Below, in pieces: positions 22,986 to 34,277 of a DNA stretch of 64,000 nucleotides; within the stretch, counting starts at the first letter, position 1; each line of letters begins with the position of its first letter. The stretch is from Diphasiastrum complanatum (taxonomy: Eukaryota; Streptophyta; Lycopodiopsida; Lycopodiales; Lycopodiaceae): assembly GCA_029204225.1 (NCBI GenBank), contig CM055108.1, positions 6,753,608 through 6,817,607 of the forward strand, given 5' to 3'. The position numbers and the translations under genes are program-made. A model generated the notes under the pieces. That model did not search any database and was not told the DNA's origin. It worked only from the letters and a program-made list of their open reading frames with translations.

Positions 22986-23714
22986 TTACCTGCTCACTCG
23001 AATATTTGTGGATAACCAGGTTCATTTTACTCAAAACATAAAAAGCCCAATTAACTCCATTGTTTATACTCTATCCATCTCTGAGGGAATGATAATATTA
23101 TATACTGCACTAATTCTGCTTATTAACTAAGCTATGACAATACACAATTCGAAGGCGTCAAGGATAGCCATGATTATGCTTTTTCGACTCAGTCGATAAG
23201 ACAAACAAGGAGATAACGAGCATTTGATTCACAATCAAAAGTAGAAACACCAAGAATCATTCACAAGATATACACTGATTAGAAGAACAAAGAGTATATC
23301 AAAGATGCACAAATGTACATAAGATTATTGTAAAACAATCTTCTTATTATTATAAAAGCCCAAAAGATTAATTTAGAATTGAACGATAGTGCTAGGCAAA
23401 GGCAGCAAGAGTTTCAATGGTGCGATACTTCTAATCAGATAGATTGGTACATCTATCTTGACCAATTCTGAAATAAACATCTAATTCTATATATAAACAC
23501 ATTGCAATTACTCTATTACACGTCAATCTTTGGGCTGATCATATAGTAAATGGGCATGAAGTCCCGATTGTAGTAATGGTGGTCCTTGGGTCATGAACTG
23601 CCGCAGATAGATCAGAGTAAGAATTTGACTATCATAATACTCAAATTCTTGTTGTTGTTGCCCTTTTTTTTTTTTTTTTTCTAAAATGGCATGTTCTATA
23701 CCCTATAAGAAGAA
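22986..23714. other. Unassigned AT-rich stretch
   Basis: No domain is recognised. It holds an 18-base T run at about 23665-23682. Probably degraded repeat sequence between the copia and gypsy fragments. Confidence 0.3.
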
Positions 23715-23940
23715 AGCCATACAATATGATGTTGCTAGTATTTTCTCACAACATAGTTTTTGTATTCATGCTTTTCCAAAAAACATTATTACTAATTGAG
23801 ATCCTAAGTTTACTAGTAACTTTTGGACTTCTTTATTTCAATCTTTGTACTAAACCATTATTTAGTATTTCATATCATTATGAAACCAATGATCAAATAT
23901 AACGTGCGAATCAAGTTCTAGAGAAATGTTGCATCACCAT
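23715..23940 (+). pseudogene. Ty3/gypsy integrase fragment
   Basis: Reads IFSQHSFCIHAFPKNII, then a TGA where SDRD would be, DPKFTSNFWTSLFQ, a one-base frameshift, SISYHYETNDQI, and RANQVLEK. This is the end of the gypsy integrase core (DPKFTS, StsYHPqtDGQterxN) with the usual conserved residues partly changed. It is the only clear gypsy coding fragment in the window. Confidence 0.7.
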
Positions 23941-23949
23941 ATTTGGCAA

Positions 23950-25330
23950 TGTACGTTCATGGTATATAATCCAATCCCTCATAAAGTCACTCTGTCAAGA
24001 GATGTGATTTTCAAAGAAGGGGATGAATGCACGGAAGTAGGGGAAGAAACGAGTAGCAACAGGACAAAATAGATAGACCTAGGAAGTGGGGCCCTAGAAG
24101 ATGAGGACCAATAGTATGATCAAGAATGCGATGTAGAGGATCATGAAGTCTCACAGGGCGAGCACGCAAGAGAAGAAACCAGGGATGGGCGAAGCTTACT
24201 TGAAAGGTTTGATGAAATGATGTTCTTCACAGATGCAGAAGAAAAGGGAATACAAGAACCAAGTAGCTATGAGGAAGCACAGGGCAGTTTGGAGAGGAAC
24301 TCATGGAACAAAGTAATGAAAGAAGAACTGGAATCGATTATGTAGAATAAAGCTTGGGAGCTAGTTGACCTACCACCAGGAAGAAAGATAGTGGGATGTA
24401 AATGCGTATTCAAAGTGAAATATCAAACAGATGGGTTAGTTGAGAGGTCCAAGGCGAGATTGGTCGCAAAGGGATACAGTCAAGTTGAAGGGATAGAATA
24501 TATGGAAACGTTTGCACCAGTGGTAAAGTTGAGCTCTCTTAGAATATTGATAGTGTGGGCCACTATTCATGATATGGAAATCGAACGGATGGATGTAAAA
24601 ATTGCGTCCGTACATGGGGAGCTGGAGGAGGACGTATTCCTGGAACAACCCGTAGAATTCACAGATGGCAGCAAGAAGGTATGTGCACTGAAGAAGACGC
24701 TATATGGTTTAAAACAATCATCCCGAATGTGGTATCAAAAGATAGACAACTTTTTGATAAAGAATGGACTAGTAAGATACTAGACCGACACTGGCCTGTA
24801 TGTTAAGATTGAAGATGGACTATTCTTGGTTGTTGCTTTATATGTAGATGATCTTGTCATAGTTTGCAACAAGAAGGAAGACCTAAACGAATTCAAAAAT
24901 GGGTTGAAGAATGTATTTGAAATGAAGAATCTAGGACCCTTACATTATTGCTTGGGAATCCAATTCACGAGGGATAGGGAAAAGGGGGTTACTTAGGCAA
25001 ATCCAAGTATTTACATTCAATCAATAATCAATAAATTTAAAATGGATGAATGTATATCTGTGGGGGTACCCTTGGACCCAAATGTAAAACTCAACACAGA
25101 AATGTGTCCCAGTAATGATCAAGGGAGGGAATACATGATGAGAAGACCATACAGAGGATTGATTGGGAGCTTGATGTATGCCATGATATGCGCGAGACCT
25201 AACATTGCAGTAGCAGTCACAAAACTCAACCAGTTTTTAGTGAATCCAGGGGAAGAACATTGGAAGGCAGCAAAAAGAACATTGAGGTACTTAAGAGGAA
25301 CTGCCAAGTGCTTTTTGGAGAAATTAAGTC
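23950..25330 (+). pseudogene. Copia integrase-tail/RT relic
   Basis: In order: PHKVTLSRDVIFKEG (integrase C-terminal tail), SYEEAQGSLERNSWNKVMKEE, GCKCVFKVKYQTDGLVE, ARLVAKGYSQVEGIEYMET, MEIERMDVKIASVHGELEED (RT catalytic D kept), LYGLKQSSRMWYQK, ALYVDDLVIV (YVDD kept), LGPLHYCLGIQF, IGSLMYAMICARPNIAVAV, EHWKAAKRTLRYLRGT. At least four in-frame stops: TAG at about 24342, 24781 and 24994, plus one near 24066. Homology ends at about 25330 before RNase H. The catalytic RT residues remain, but the frame is dead. Confidence 0.8.
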
Positions 25331-25690
25331 TCATTCTTGCTTTTGTACTTTTTACTGATTTCTATGATCATTGTGTTTGCTGTCAGATCAATTTAATCCT
25401 GTTCATTGCAATTTGTTCCTAGCCAATAGATCAGTGACAAGTAAGGTCCACACTTATTGGATTGGTGGTCCCACACCAATGGAAGCTTGTTCATTGGATT
25501 TGTTGTGCTTCCTGGAGGCGAGATTGTTGTTGGTGTGTTTTCTTGCTTATCCCTTCCATCATTTGCCAACGTAATTTGTTAAGGAAGGGCCTTGGGGTAT
25601 AGTAATATAGCAAACCCTATAGGAATCAATGGGTCTTCCATAGCTTGTTCATATCAACATGGAGCGCTGAAGTGAGGGATGTCCTGTAAT
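25331..25690. other. Unassigned sequence
   Basis: T-rich sequence without a recognised domain, between the copia RT relic and the unidentified coding relic. Confidence 0.3.
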
Positions 25691-26235
25691 AAAGTCATGC
25701 TACGTTGATGTGGTCAACTTCAATCTTTAAGGGCTGATTGATATCGATGGCAATGGATGGTAGCCCCTGATCCCAATAGCCTTGCAATTCTGCCAAAGAT
25801 GCCACCAGGCCGTAGTTATCCGCAAAATATCGCACATCACGATCGGAATTGCCATGGTGTTGTTAGTAGAAGACGCGACAATTTGTGATCATGTCGTCAT
25901 CTGGGTTGCCGGTATTCACACTTGTCAGGTTGGGCCAATAAATCTTGTTTTGAACCTTTGTGTCAGCAAACTGCTCTCGATGACCTATTGGATAATAATA
26001 GGGATTGATGCGCATATAGATTGGTGCGTCAACATACCGTGCCATGAAGGTTTTCCTTTGTGAAAACAGTTGATGGCACCATGCTAGTTGTGGATCAAGG
26101 AGTTTGATTATTTCTTTATGGATAATTTGGCAGTCGTCGAGGTTCAGAAGAATGTATCCGCCTCGCTCCTTGGGCTGAAACTTCTTTGCAAACTCTTGAG
26201 AGATCCGCAGGTCCTTGCTAGCTCATTTGAAGTGA
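25691..26235 (-). pseudogene. Unidentified coding relic
   Basis: The minus strand stays open for about 180 codons except for a single TAA (near 25867): EFAKKFQPKERGGYILLNLD, WCHQLFSQRKTFMARYVDAP, IYMRINPYYYPIGHREQF, YWPNLTSVNTGNPDDD, then after the stop QHHGNSDRDVRYFADNYGLV, LAELQGYWDQGLPSIAID. Amino-acid composition and continuity look like real protein rather than chance. I do not recognise the family; it is not a copia or gypsy pol domain. It could be a host gene fragment or transposon cargo. Confidence 0.45.
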
Positions 26236-26459
26236 TATTATGCCTTATTGAAGGTGCTTCAACTGCCAAGGTATGTTCCTATTGTGGATTGGTTTCAGGG
26301 GAGAGGGGTGGTGAAGGATTGGATTCAGCAATGCATTGAAATCACGAAAAAATTGGGATTGGATGAAGGGAAAGTTAGTTGTGTCAATGGGGTTAGAAGT
26401 GGAAGAGGGGAGAGGAAGTACCACCAGTGCTTTGCGGGTTGGGTGGTCAAGGAGCTGTG
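26236..26459 (+). other. Possible coding scrap before LTR of element A
   Basis: The plus strand is open with WFQGRGVVKDWIQQCIEITK and similar, unrecognised. The last roughly 30 bp before the LTR (tttgcgggttggg...gagctgtg) recur before the LTR stub at 20559. Confidence 0.3.
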
Positions 26460-27455
26460 TGTTGGATTAATCTCCTACTAATCGACTAATTGACATATTA
26501 ATCTTCATCCAACTTTTAGCTAGACCTGCAAAATTCTTCGTGTTTCTACACAATCTGCAGAACTACTCGGAAACGGCTCACAGTGTCGAGATTTTTGAGA
26601 TTTTTGTCTTTCAAGATTTTCTCTCACTTCGGCTTTTTTGCAAAATGTCAGATGCCTTCAAATGTTAAGAAAATCACGTTGGCAAAGACCTTCGCAGTGT
26701 TCGCATTTTTTGCATAACAGTTTACGGTCATTTCTGCAGACTGATAGTTTACTTTCAAATATGTAGACAGATTGTTTACGACCAAAAGCCACCGACTTCC
26801 ATTAATTCATCAAGCAAGTAATTTTTGAGAAGTCCTAACTGAATGGATGCCAGCACATCACAACCAACTGGATGACGCATTTGACGATCTAATTGCTTAG
26901 TATAAATAGTTGTTCATATTCCTACATCTTATGCATGAAGATCAATCATCAAGTATTGAATAGTTAGCGTTCTCTCTCAAGCTTGTGAGCTTGGACACTC
27001 TTGAGCATTCTAGCTCACTTCTTTACAATTGTTTAGAGATTTCTATTGATCTTACTGATTATCAGCATTGCGCTTAATTCAGATTTATATTTAGCTGCTC
27101 AGAGATAGCTTAGAGTACGCGGCCTTGATCCACAACTTCTTGTACTCATACTAAATCAATACTATCTTTTCATTGCATGCTTGTGGAATTCTTCGTGACT
27201 GATTATTTGTCTGATAATCAATGCTTAATGTTTGGCTACGTAATCACTGTAGTACTAATTATTTCAAAGTTAGTTACTATAAGATCAAACGTGATTTTTA
27301 TCACTATTGTTTTGTTCGAAATTGATAGGTGTAGTCATGCATAGAGAAAGAGGAAGATAGTATATTTCGCTGCGCACGATAAGTTTTCTTTCTTGTTGTT
27401 CAAATTCTTTTTATTCAATTCTATTCGACCTATCTTTTCACACTTCTTTCCAACA
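26460..27455 (+). repeat. 5' LTR of copia element A (996 bp)
   Basis: Begins TGTTGGATTAATC and ends ctttccaaca, giving perfect inverted termini TGTTGGA..TCCAACA. It matches the LTRs at 55929-56895, 29476-29969 (reverse), 57648-58066 (reverse) and 61238-61437 (reverse). The primer-binding site follows four bases later. Confidence 0.85.
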
Positions 27456-27459
27456 TCAA

Positions 27460-27473
27460 TGGTATCAGAGCAT
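27460..27473 (+). other. Primer-binding site of element A
   Basis: TGGTATCAGAGCAT is complementary to the 3' end of initiator Met tRNA, the standard Ty1/copia minus-strand primer, immediately downstream of the 26460-27455 LTR. Confidence 0.85.
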
Positions 27474-29475
27474 TGATTGTTTAAGGCCTAATACTACTAT
27501 ATCAGTGCGCAAGCTCTTATACTTGATATCTTTCGCAATATCAAATTATTCTTCAATTTGAATCAATTTGTTTCGGTATCAAAAAAATTAATTTCCATTC
27601 TAGCACAACATGGTATCTCTCTTAACATCGACAAACTAAAGTTCCATATCAATTCTAAAAGTAAAGTCGGTCTTATCATAGACACAAGCTGAATGGATGC
27701 AATTATCATTTATGGAAATTTAAGATGAAGACCTTGCTAATCGCCAACAAGTTGTGGGATGTTGTCATAGGTATCGAAGTGAAACTTAAAGATGACACAG
27801 ACAACTCAAAGTGGAAATCGAAGAATGTTAAAGCCTTCGCACTTATTATCCTCAATATATCAGATACTTAGGTTGGCACACTATTATTCTAATTCTAGTC
27901 AAGCCTTGAAAACCTCTGTTCTTTTCAGTAAAGCATTACTATGGCACCAATGCTTAGGACACTTGAATTATGCATCTGTTTCAAACATGACCAAACAATC
28001 CCTAGCACTTGATCTCGACTATCCTTCTGGTAAATTCAATCTCCTTGTCTGCCACAACTACATCCTTAACAAATAGATTAGGATTCCTTTTAGATCGAGT
28101 CATAGGCATGCAACAAAAGGTCTGTTAGATGTTGTTCATTCAGATATATGTGGACCTATGCAAACCTCATCATCGATAGATGCAAAGTATTTCATTAACT
28201 TTATTGACAAATTTTCCAGAAGAACAGTTGTTTACTTCATTAATAGAAATCAAAAGCTTTCATCAAGTTCAAACAATTCAAAGAGCATGCAGCAAACTGG
28301 CAAACGAATCAAAGCACTAAGATCCGACAACGAGGGAGAATATATCTCCACTGAACTCAAAGAATACTGCCTTAATAATGGCATTGAGAAAAAATACATT
28401 ACCTCCTATTCGCCTCAATCAAATGGTCTTGTTGAGAGAAAGAACAGAACCGTAGTCGAATTGCCAAAATGCATGTTATCACATGCGACACTTCTGAAGT
28501 CCTTCTGGGTTGAAGTTGTTTCAACATCAACCTATATGCAGAACAGATGTCCTACTAAAGGTCTCTCAGACAAAACACCATTTGAAGGCTACACTACTTC
28601 AGAAAAGCTTACAAGTTGTTTGATCCAATCGACTCGAAGATACTCACTAGTCGGGATGTCATCTTCATGGAAGGTCAGTTTATCGACCTCAAGGGAAAAG
28701 ACAAAGCCCATGTAGCTGACTTGTCTCACTCATCTGACATATTGAACTTCGAGGTTCCTCAGTCGACTATCCCCATTGCTAGTCCAAGCGCATCTACTTT
28801 CGACGAACAACATATCAGTGGCAAATTCGAAGATGATGATGTTGTAGTTCAACAACTATAGTATGATGAAAATGGTCAACTTCCTCTATTCCCCAGAACA
28901 TTGTCAAGAACTAGCAGACCACCTATCAGGTATATCAATGAGTTTGCAGCCTACCTTGTTCAGGAGCCGACGACTACCAAAGAGGCACTCAGTCAGTCTG
29001 ATTCCGATCTTTGGAAAGAAGCTATAGATAAAGAGTATTCATCTCTTATCAAGAACTAGACATGGATGATTGTCGAATTACCTGCTAACGTTGATTGGAA
29101 ATGGATTTTCAAAGTCAAGTACAAAGCAGATGGAAACATGACAGAAGAAAAGCCTGACTTGTCGCTAGTGGATTTTCTTAGGTATACAATGTCGATTACA
29201 CTGAGACCTTCAGTCCAGTAGTCAAGCATCCTTCTATTTGACTTTTATTATCATTTGCTGCTACAGCATATTTGGAAATACCAAATGGATGTACAGATAG
29301 CATATCTCAATGTAGTTATCAAAGAAGACATTTACATGGTGTAATCCGAAGGTTATATTATCAAAGGTAACCACAATCATGTGTGTAAACTCCATATGGC
29401 ACTTTATGGCTTGAAGCAATCTGCTCGAGCATGGTGTCAAAGGATCAATACTTTCCTTCTTGATCATGGCTACTA
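27474..29475 (+). pseudogene. Copia element A internal region (gag remnant, integrase, RT start)
   Basis: A gag remnant (LLIANKLWDVVIGIEVKLKD, about 27730-27790) jumps directly at about 27868 into pre-integrase (LLWHQCLGHLNYASVSNM, GAG-pre-IN). This leaves out the zinc knuckle and protease; exactly the same jump occurs in element F. The integrase core follows: DICGPMQTSSSIDAKYF, IKALRSDNEGEYIS, YSPQSNGLVERKNRT. Then the integrase tail and RT start (WIFKVKYKADGNMT, MDVQIAYLNVVIKED with frame changes) up to YGLKQSARAWCQRINTF. Sequence stops at about 29475, fused to a reversed LTR. Many stops; non-functional. Confidence 0.8.
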
Positions 29476-29969
29476 AAGTGAGCTAGAATGCTTAGAAGTG
29501 TTTAAGCTCGCAGGCTTGAGAGAGGACACTAACTATTCAATACTTGATGATTGATCATCATGCATAAGATATAGGAAGATGAACAACTATTTATACTAAG
29601 TAATTAGGTCGTCAAATGCATCATCCAGTTAATGCAAGTCGGTGGCTTTTGGTTGTAAACAGTCTATCTGCATATTTGAACGTAAACTGTCACTCTACAG
29701 AAATGAACATAAACTGTCATGTAGAAAATGCGAAAACTGCAAAGGTCTTTACCAACATTATTTTTTTAACATTTAAGAAATCTGACATCTAAGGCATCTG
29801 GCATTTTGTGAAAAAGCCAAAGTGAGAAAAAACCAAAATTTTTTTGACACTATGAGCCGTTTCCGAGTAGTTCTCCAATTGTGGAACACAAAGAAATCTG
29901 CAGGTATGGATAAAAGTTGGATAAAGATTAAAATGTCAATTAGTCGATTAGTAGGAGAACAATCCAACA
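29476..29969 (-). repeat. Truncated 3' LTR of copia element B1
   Basis: Reverse orientation of the element A LTR; the upper edge TGTTGGATTGTTCTCC (minus) is at 29969, followed by the polypurine tract (plus strand actcccccttaa). The lower edge is cut mid-LTR at about 29476, where element A ends, so roughly half the LTR is missing. Confidence 0.75.
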
Positions 29970-30545
29970 CTCCCCCTTAATCTGAATTGATGAATGTCTT
30001 GACCTTTAAACTTAGTTCTGCACAAAACTTTCTGTGCATATTCAAGCTTAATTCTTTGGTAAAAATATCTGCTGTCATATCTTGCATTCGACAGTACTAC
30101 AATCTGACCTCTTCGTCGAGAACTTTGCTTCTGACATAGTGATACATCAGTTCAATGTGCTTACTCCTAGAATGAAACCTAGGGTTGGCTAATAAGACGA
30201 TGGCACTTTGATTATCACAAAATAATAATGTTGGAGCAGATTGATTCAGACTGATATCTGAAAGTAAGTTTCTCAACCAAATTGCTTCTTTTGTATCTTG
30301 TGAGGCTTCATATACTCTGATCCTGTAGAGGATAGAGCTATCGAAGATTGCTTGCAACTGTTCAAGGAAATTGGACCATTGTTGAGAAAGAATGTAAATC
30401 CAGAAGTGGATTTATGAGTGCCTACATTTTCTGCCCAACTTGCATATGTGTAACCACTGAGTAAATTGAGTTTGTCCTTGTCGACTGCTCATAACAAATG
30501 CAAAAGTCCATAGTAGCTCGAAGATATCTCATGACTCTGATGAGC
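29970..30545 (-). pseudogene. Element B1 RNase H region
   Basis: The minus strand encodes the end of the copia RNase H: WSSRQ-frame-shifted CYGAVDKDKLNLLSGY, KSTSGFTFFLNNGPIF, ATKEAIWLRNLLSDISLNQS, FCDNQSAIVLLANPRFHSRS, MYHYVRSKVLDEEVRLQYC, then a polypurine tract. RT motifs are absent. The sequence joins, at about 30545 (a tggaaggc overlap, followed by tctcatcagagtcatgag), a protease region from another copia family. The same joint is present at about 55350 in element B2. Confidence 0.75.
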
Positions 30546-31900
30546 GCCTTCCAGTACCTCTTCTTTGTCTTTCATGATAATGCGTTCGTCACCTTTGAGC
30601 TTCAATTCCATCCCACTTTGTGCCAATCTGTTTACAGACAACAGATTCTTTGATATTCGGGGTACATACAACACATCATGTAGGATTTCTTTCTTATCTT
30701 CGGCCGATATCAAGTGCACCGTTCCTGATCCTGGAGAATTTATAGCCTTTCGATTTCCTAGAATCACGTTCTTTTCCCTCTGGTTGTCCTTGTATGTTAT
30801 GAACACTCTCTTGTCAAATGTCATGTGCATTGTTGCCCCTGAATCTAAGTACAAGTTCTCATCGTGACTTCTTTCTTCAGATTCACTTATGTCAATTACC
30901 ATAGTTGCTTAAATCTCCACCACTTCCTGGGGGTTACCTTTGTTTTGATTCTTGTCGTCCCATCCTCAAATGCCATAAGGGCTATGTCCTCTTCCTCAAC
31001 AGGCTCTGCTTCAGCTACATTCACCTGCATCGGTCCCTTCCATTTCAAATCTTCCCTCTTCTTGATGCATTCCCTGGCAATGTGTTCAGGATTATGGCAA
31101 TAATAACATATAATCTGTTTCCTCCTTTCAAACTGTTGCTTCCCTTGGCCTACGTCAGTCTTTTGTCCATCTTCACCATAACGACTTCTTCTTGTCCCCT
31201 GTTAACGACTTCTTCTTGAATCCATCTTTCTGTGACAACTCTTTTCATTCAGTGTCATCCTCCCAACTAGCGGCAGTTCATCCCTCGTTGTCTGACTTTT
31301 TCTCCTTCCTTCCTCTTGCAACAACCTCTGTATGACGTTGTTCACCTGCAATTTCTCAATTTTGCTACTCTCGCGGATCATGATCTATGGATCATAGGAT
31401 GCTGGTAAGTTGTCAAGAATGGTGAACACCAAGTGAGTTTTCTCAACTGCTGCCCCTGCTGATTCTAGTTGTCGTCCAATTGCTTTCATCTTCTCCAAAT
31501 GCTCTTGGAGCAACTCTCCTTCCGACATCTTCAGAGTAGCCAACTTCCTCCTCAATAGCAGTACGTTGGTTACACTTTTCCCTTCGTATATCCTCTCTAG
31601 AGTGTCCCATATTGCCTTAGTATTTTTTGCATCTTGCATTTGTGTGGCTGGCATTTCCTCTAGTGTGAGACAAATCATAATGAAAGCATTCCTCTCTCTA
31701 GCCTTGAAAGCTTTCATTGCATCTGCATTCACTACCCCCTCACGATCAGGCTCTGGAGCCCGCTCGCTCCCTTCCACAATTCCCCATAGCCCCTTGTCTT
31801 CTAGCACCATTTTCACTCTCCATTTCCATAATCCATACCTCTCACCTTCAAACTTTTCTATCCCTCTCTGGTCGCTTGCATTCTACGTATCCATCGCTCC
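30546..31900 (-). pseudogene. Element B1 gag-protease region
   Basis: Minus strand from 31890: gag (KMVLEDKGLWGIVEGSERA, NTKAIWDTLERIYEGKSVTN, LVFTILDNLPASYDP; UBN2-type), a zinc knuckle CYYCHNPEHIARECIKK (CxxCxxxxHxxxxC, about 31060-31110), and protease LYLDSGATMHMTFDKRVFI with the intact DSGA catalytic motif. Then EDKKEILHDVLYVPRISKNL, after which it switches into RNase H sequence. Integrase and most of RT are missing. No 5' LTR or primer site is seen upstream to 32050. A stop follows shortly after the gag start. Confidence 0.75.
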
Positions 31901-32666
31901 CTGAATTCTAATCAACCCTTGCTCTCGAATCTCCTCGATATCAGAAGGAATGATCAATAACGTACTGGTCCATTCCTAGGTCACTTCACGAGAGTAGGCC
32001 CATAACCTTTGTGGACCTTACTTGTCACTAATCTATTGGCTAAGAATAAATTGCAATGAACAGCATTAAAAGGATCTGACAACAAACACAATGATCATAT
32101 AGAAATCATTCAATAGCCAAGCGTTCAAGCGGAAGGCGCATAGCAACTTGAGTTTCACAACGGAGAGCGAGGGGAATATGAAAGTAGAGCCTTGGACGAG
32201 GGAAGCCCAAGTGAAAAGCTCCAAGGACGGCAAGGGAAGAAATCCAAGACCAAGCTGAAGCCGACTGGGATGTATGATAGTACAGCTGGCATGCACGTGC
32301 GAGGACGCGTGTCAGGATCCAAAGTGTACATGTGTCATTCAGAATGATTTCGCCATCATTTCCACACGTGTGACAATGTTAACCGCACATTACTGAGACA
32401 CGTGTATGGTTCAGATGCTCTATATTAGACTATATATATGAGTGTCGTTTCTGTAATTCAGTTTCACATATTGAGTCCAATTAACCGGCCCGCTCCAAAT
32501 CCGTTTGCATAATATTGCTACCACGCGCCCAGCAAAGGCATCCATAGTTGCACTGATTCCCTGGCACGTGGATCCGATATTCGGATTCGCTTACAGTGCA
32601 TATGGCCATCACGCGTCTACGCTTACCTCGTTTATGTCCCCTTGCTGACCAACACGTCATATCGAT
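31901..32666. other. Region between element B1 and gene A copy 2
   Basis: No coding exon recognised. Several ACACGTGT/GCACGTG-type palindromes occur (about 32290-32410 and 32565), plus tatatatatgag at about 32430 that could serve as a TATA region for the plus-strand gene starting at 32667. Confidence 0.35.
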
Positions 32667-34106
32667 ATGGCCTCCTCGTCTGCTAGTTTGATCTATGATA
32701 AAGCTCTTAGTTCTTTTCTAGTTGATGCTGAGATTAGCGACAGACAGGCCCATTTTTTGTCATATTTTGATTTTCAGTTTGACATAGAGAGATTTGTTAT
32801 TGAGCAAAGGAAAATTTTTCCTAGACTGTACAAGGATTTTTATGAGTGCTTGCAACAGGGTACCCTTCTGATGGACGGCCTGAGATTTGTGCATTTCACA
32901 GATTTGGCTCATGCTCAGCCAAGTGCCAAGCAAAGGCATGATCGTAAGTTTATCAAACTTATCGATCTGTTTAAACGTGTCATCCCTCATGAGGAACACA
33001 ATCGAGTATGTCGCTTCGTTCAAGAGGGTATGGCCTTCGTGTTTTTCTTATCTGCTCTTATCCCTGACGAGACAGAATCTTCTGGGTCGTCCATGATTGG
33101 TTTGCCTGCCCCTACCACTCATGTGGCTTCAGAGGTTTCCATTACTGATGAGATTTTAGGAGATGTAGAGGAGGCCAGGCAAGCAGAACAATATGATCCT
33201 GCCAAGGCTCGTTCTCTGTCTATCTCTCCGTTATCTACCGCGAGCGAGATTGACCAGAGCAGAACCCTGATGGACCTCCCTGTGTACCATATGGATGATG
33301 TTCCATTCTCATCCATTAGCAACATCGGAGACGTAATGGATCTCAGAGAAGATGAGATGTTATCTCTTATGTCAAGGATGATTTCTGAATTTAAAGATTT
33401 TATTGACTTTGATGATGACGACCTCATAGATGGCATCAACTATGAGGACAAAGTAGAATGGGCAAGTGGCACAGATGCCCTTCAAATGATGCTATCTAAG
33501 AGCAGGGCATACGAGGCTAATATGCCCAGTGAGGAGTTTTTGGCTTTTCAGAAAAAGTATCTGCCACCTCCCACATATACTATTCCAGCTGACCAGCAAT
33601 CCACCATTATTGCTGGTCACAATTTAGATGCTACTGGTATGATCCAAGCTGACGAGGAGGATTTGGTAGGTACACCTTCTCACGAAAATCATTTATTATT
33701 TAATGTGTAATTGATGATTGCTCTGCTAGTTCGACTAACACTTGATTATGTGTTGTAGGATATCGTTGAAGTTGATGCCTTTGCTAGCAGGCATGGAGGA
33801 TTGAGAGAGAGACAAGGCGGGAGACAAAAGGATGCCTCGTTGGCTCATTATTTGAAACATTTTTTAAATAACGAAATTTGTGTTTTTCATGAAAGGTTTT
33901 TTGTGAATGCGGGAACTTTAATCATGGCCAGCAAGGCCCTATCTTATTTTGCCCAAGGGCATAAATACCCAAAAAATACATATAGAATCATTTTTGTCAA
34001 AAGAGATGTTGCTCTTAAAGTGTTTAATTACGTGCCAGAAAATGTTCCTATGAGATCCTCTGCTCTGGCAATTCTATCAGGATATATAGATTTGAGCAAA
34101 AGGTGA
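32667..34106 (+). CDS. Unknown transposon protein A, copy 2 (two exons)
   Basis: Exon 1 is 32667-33665 and exon 2 is 33759-34106 (donor gtaggt, acceptor tgttgtag), joining DEEDL to DIVEVDAFASRHGG in frame; about 448 residues. The family is defined by comparison with the minus-strand gene at 46071-44762. Shared blocks are LREDEMLSLMSRM versus LREDEMLAALVNL, an acidic central linker, VDAFASRHGGLRE versus LDAFAMRRGGSRE, and an ILSG-Y/L-I end. The N-terminal half is helical and basic (KFIKLIDLFKRVIP). No known domain is recognised and no signal peptide or membrane segment is evident. The frame may originally have continued past the TGA at 34104 (STRFLDPYDRKKLL). It lies tail-to-tail with the transposase-like gene at 34278-36911. 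It is probably an accessory protein of that transposon. Confidence 0.6.
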
Positions 34107-34277
34107 TCCACTCGATTTTTGGATCCGTATGATAGGAAAAAGTTACTTCATGACCACACAACAAAAATTGTCCTTAGAGACAATGAAAAAAAATGATTGT
34201 ACTCTTTTTCATTTAATGTATTTGAAATTTGAGAATTTTTGATCACACGTGTTTGATCCTTATTGAATGCCATCAAT

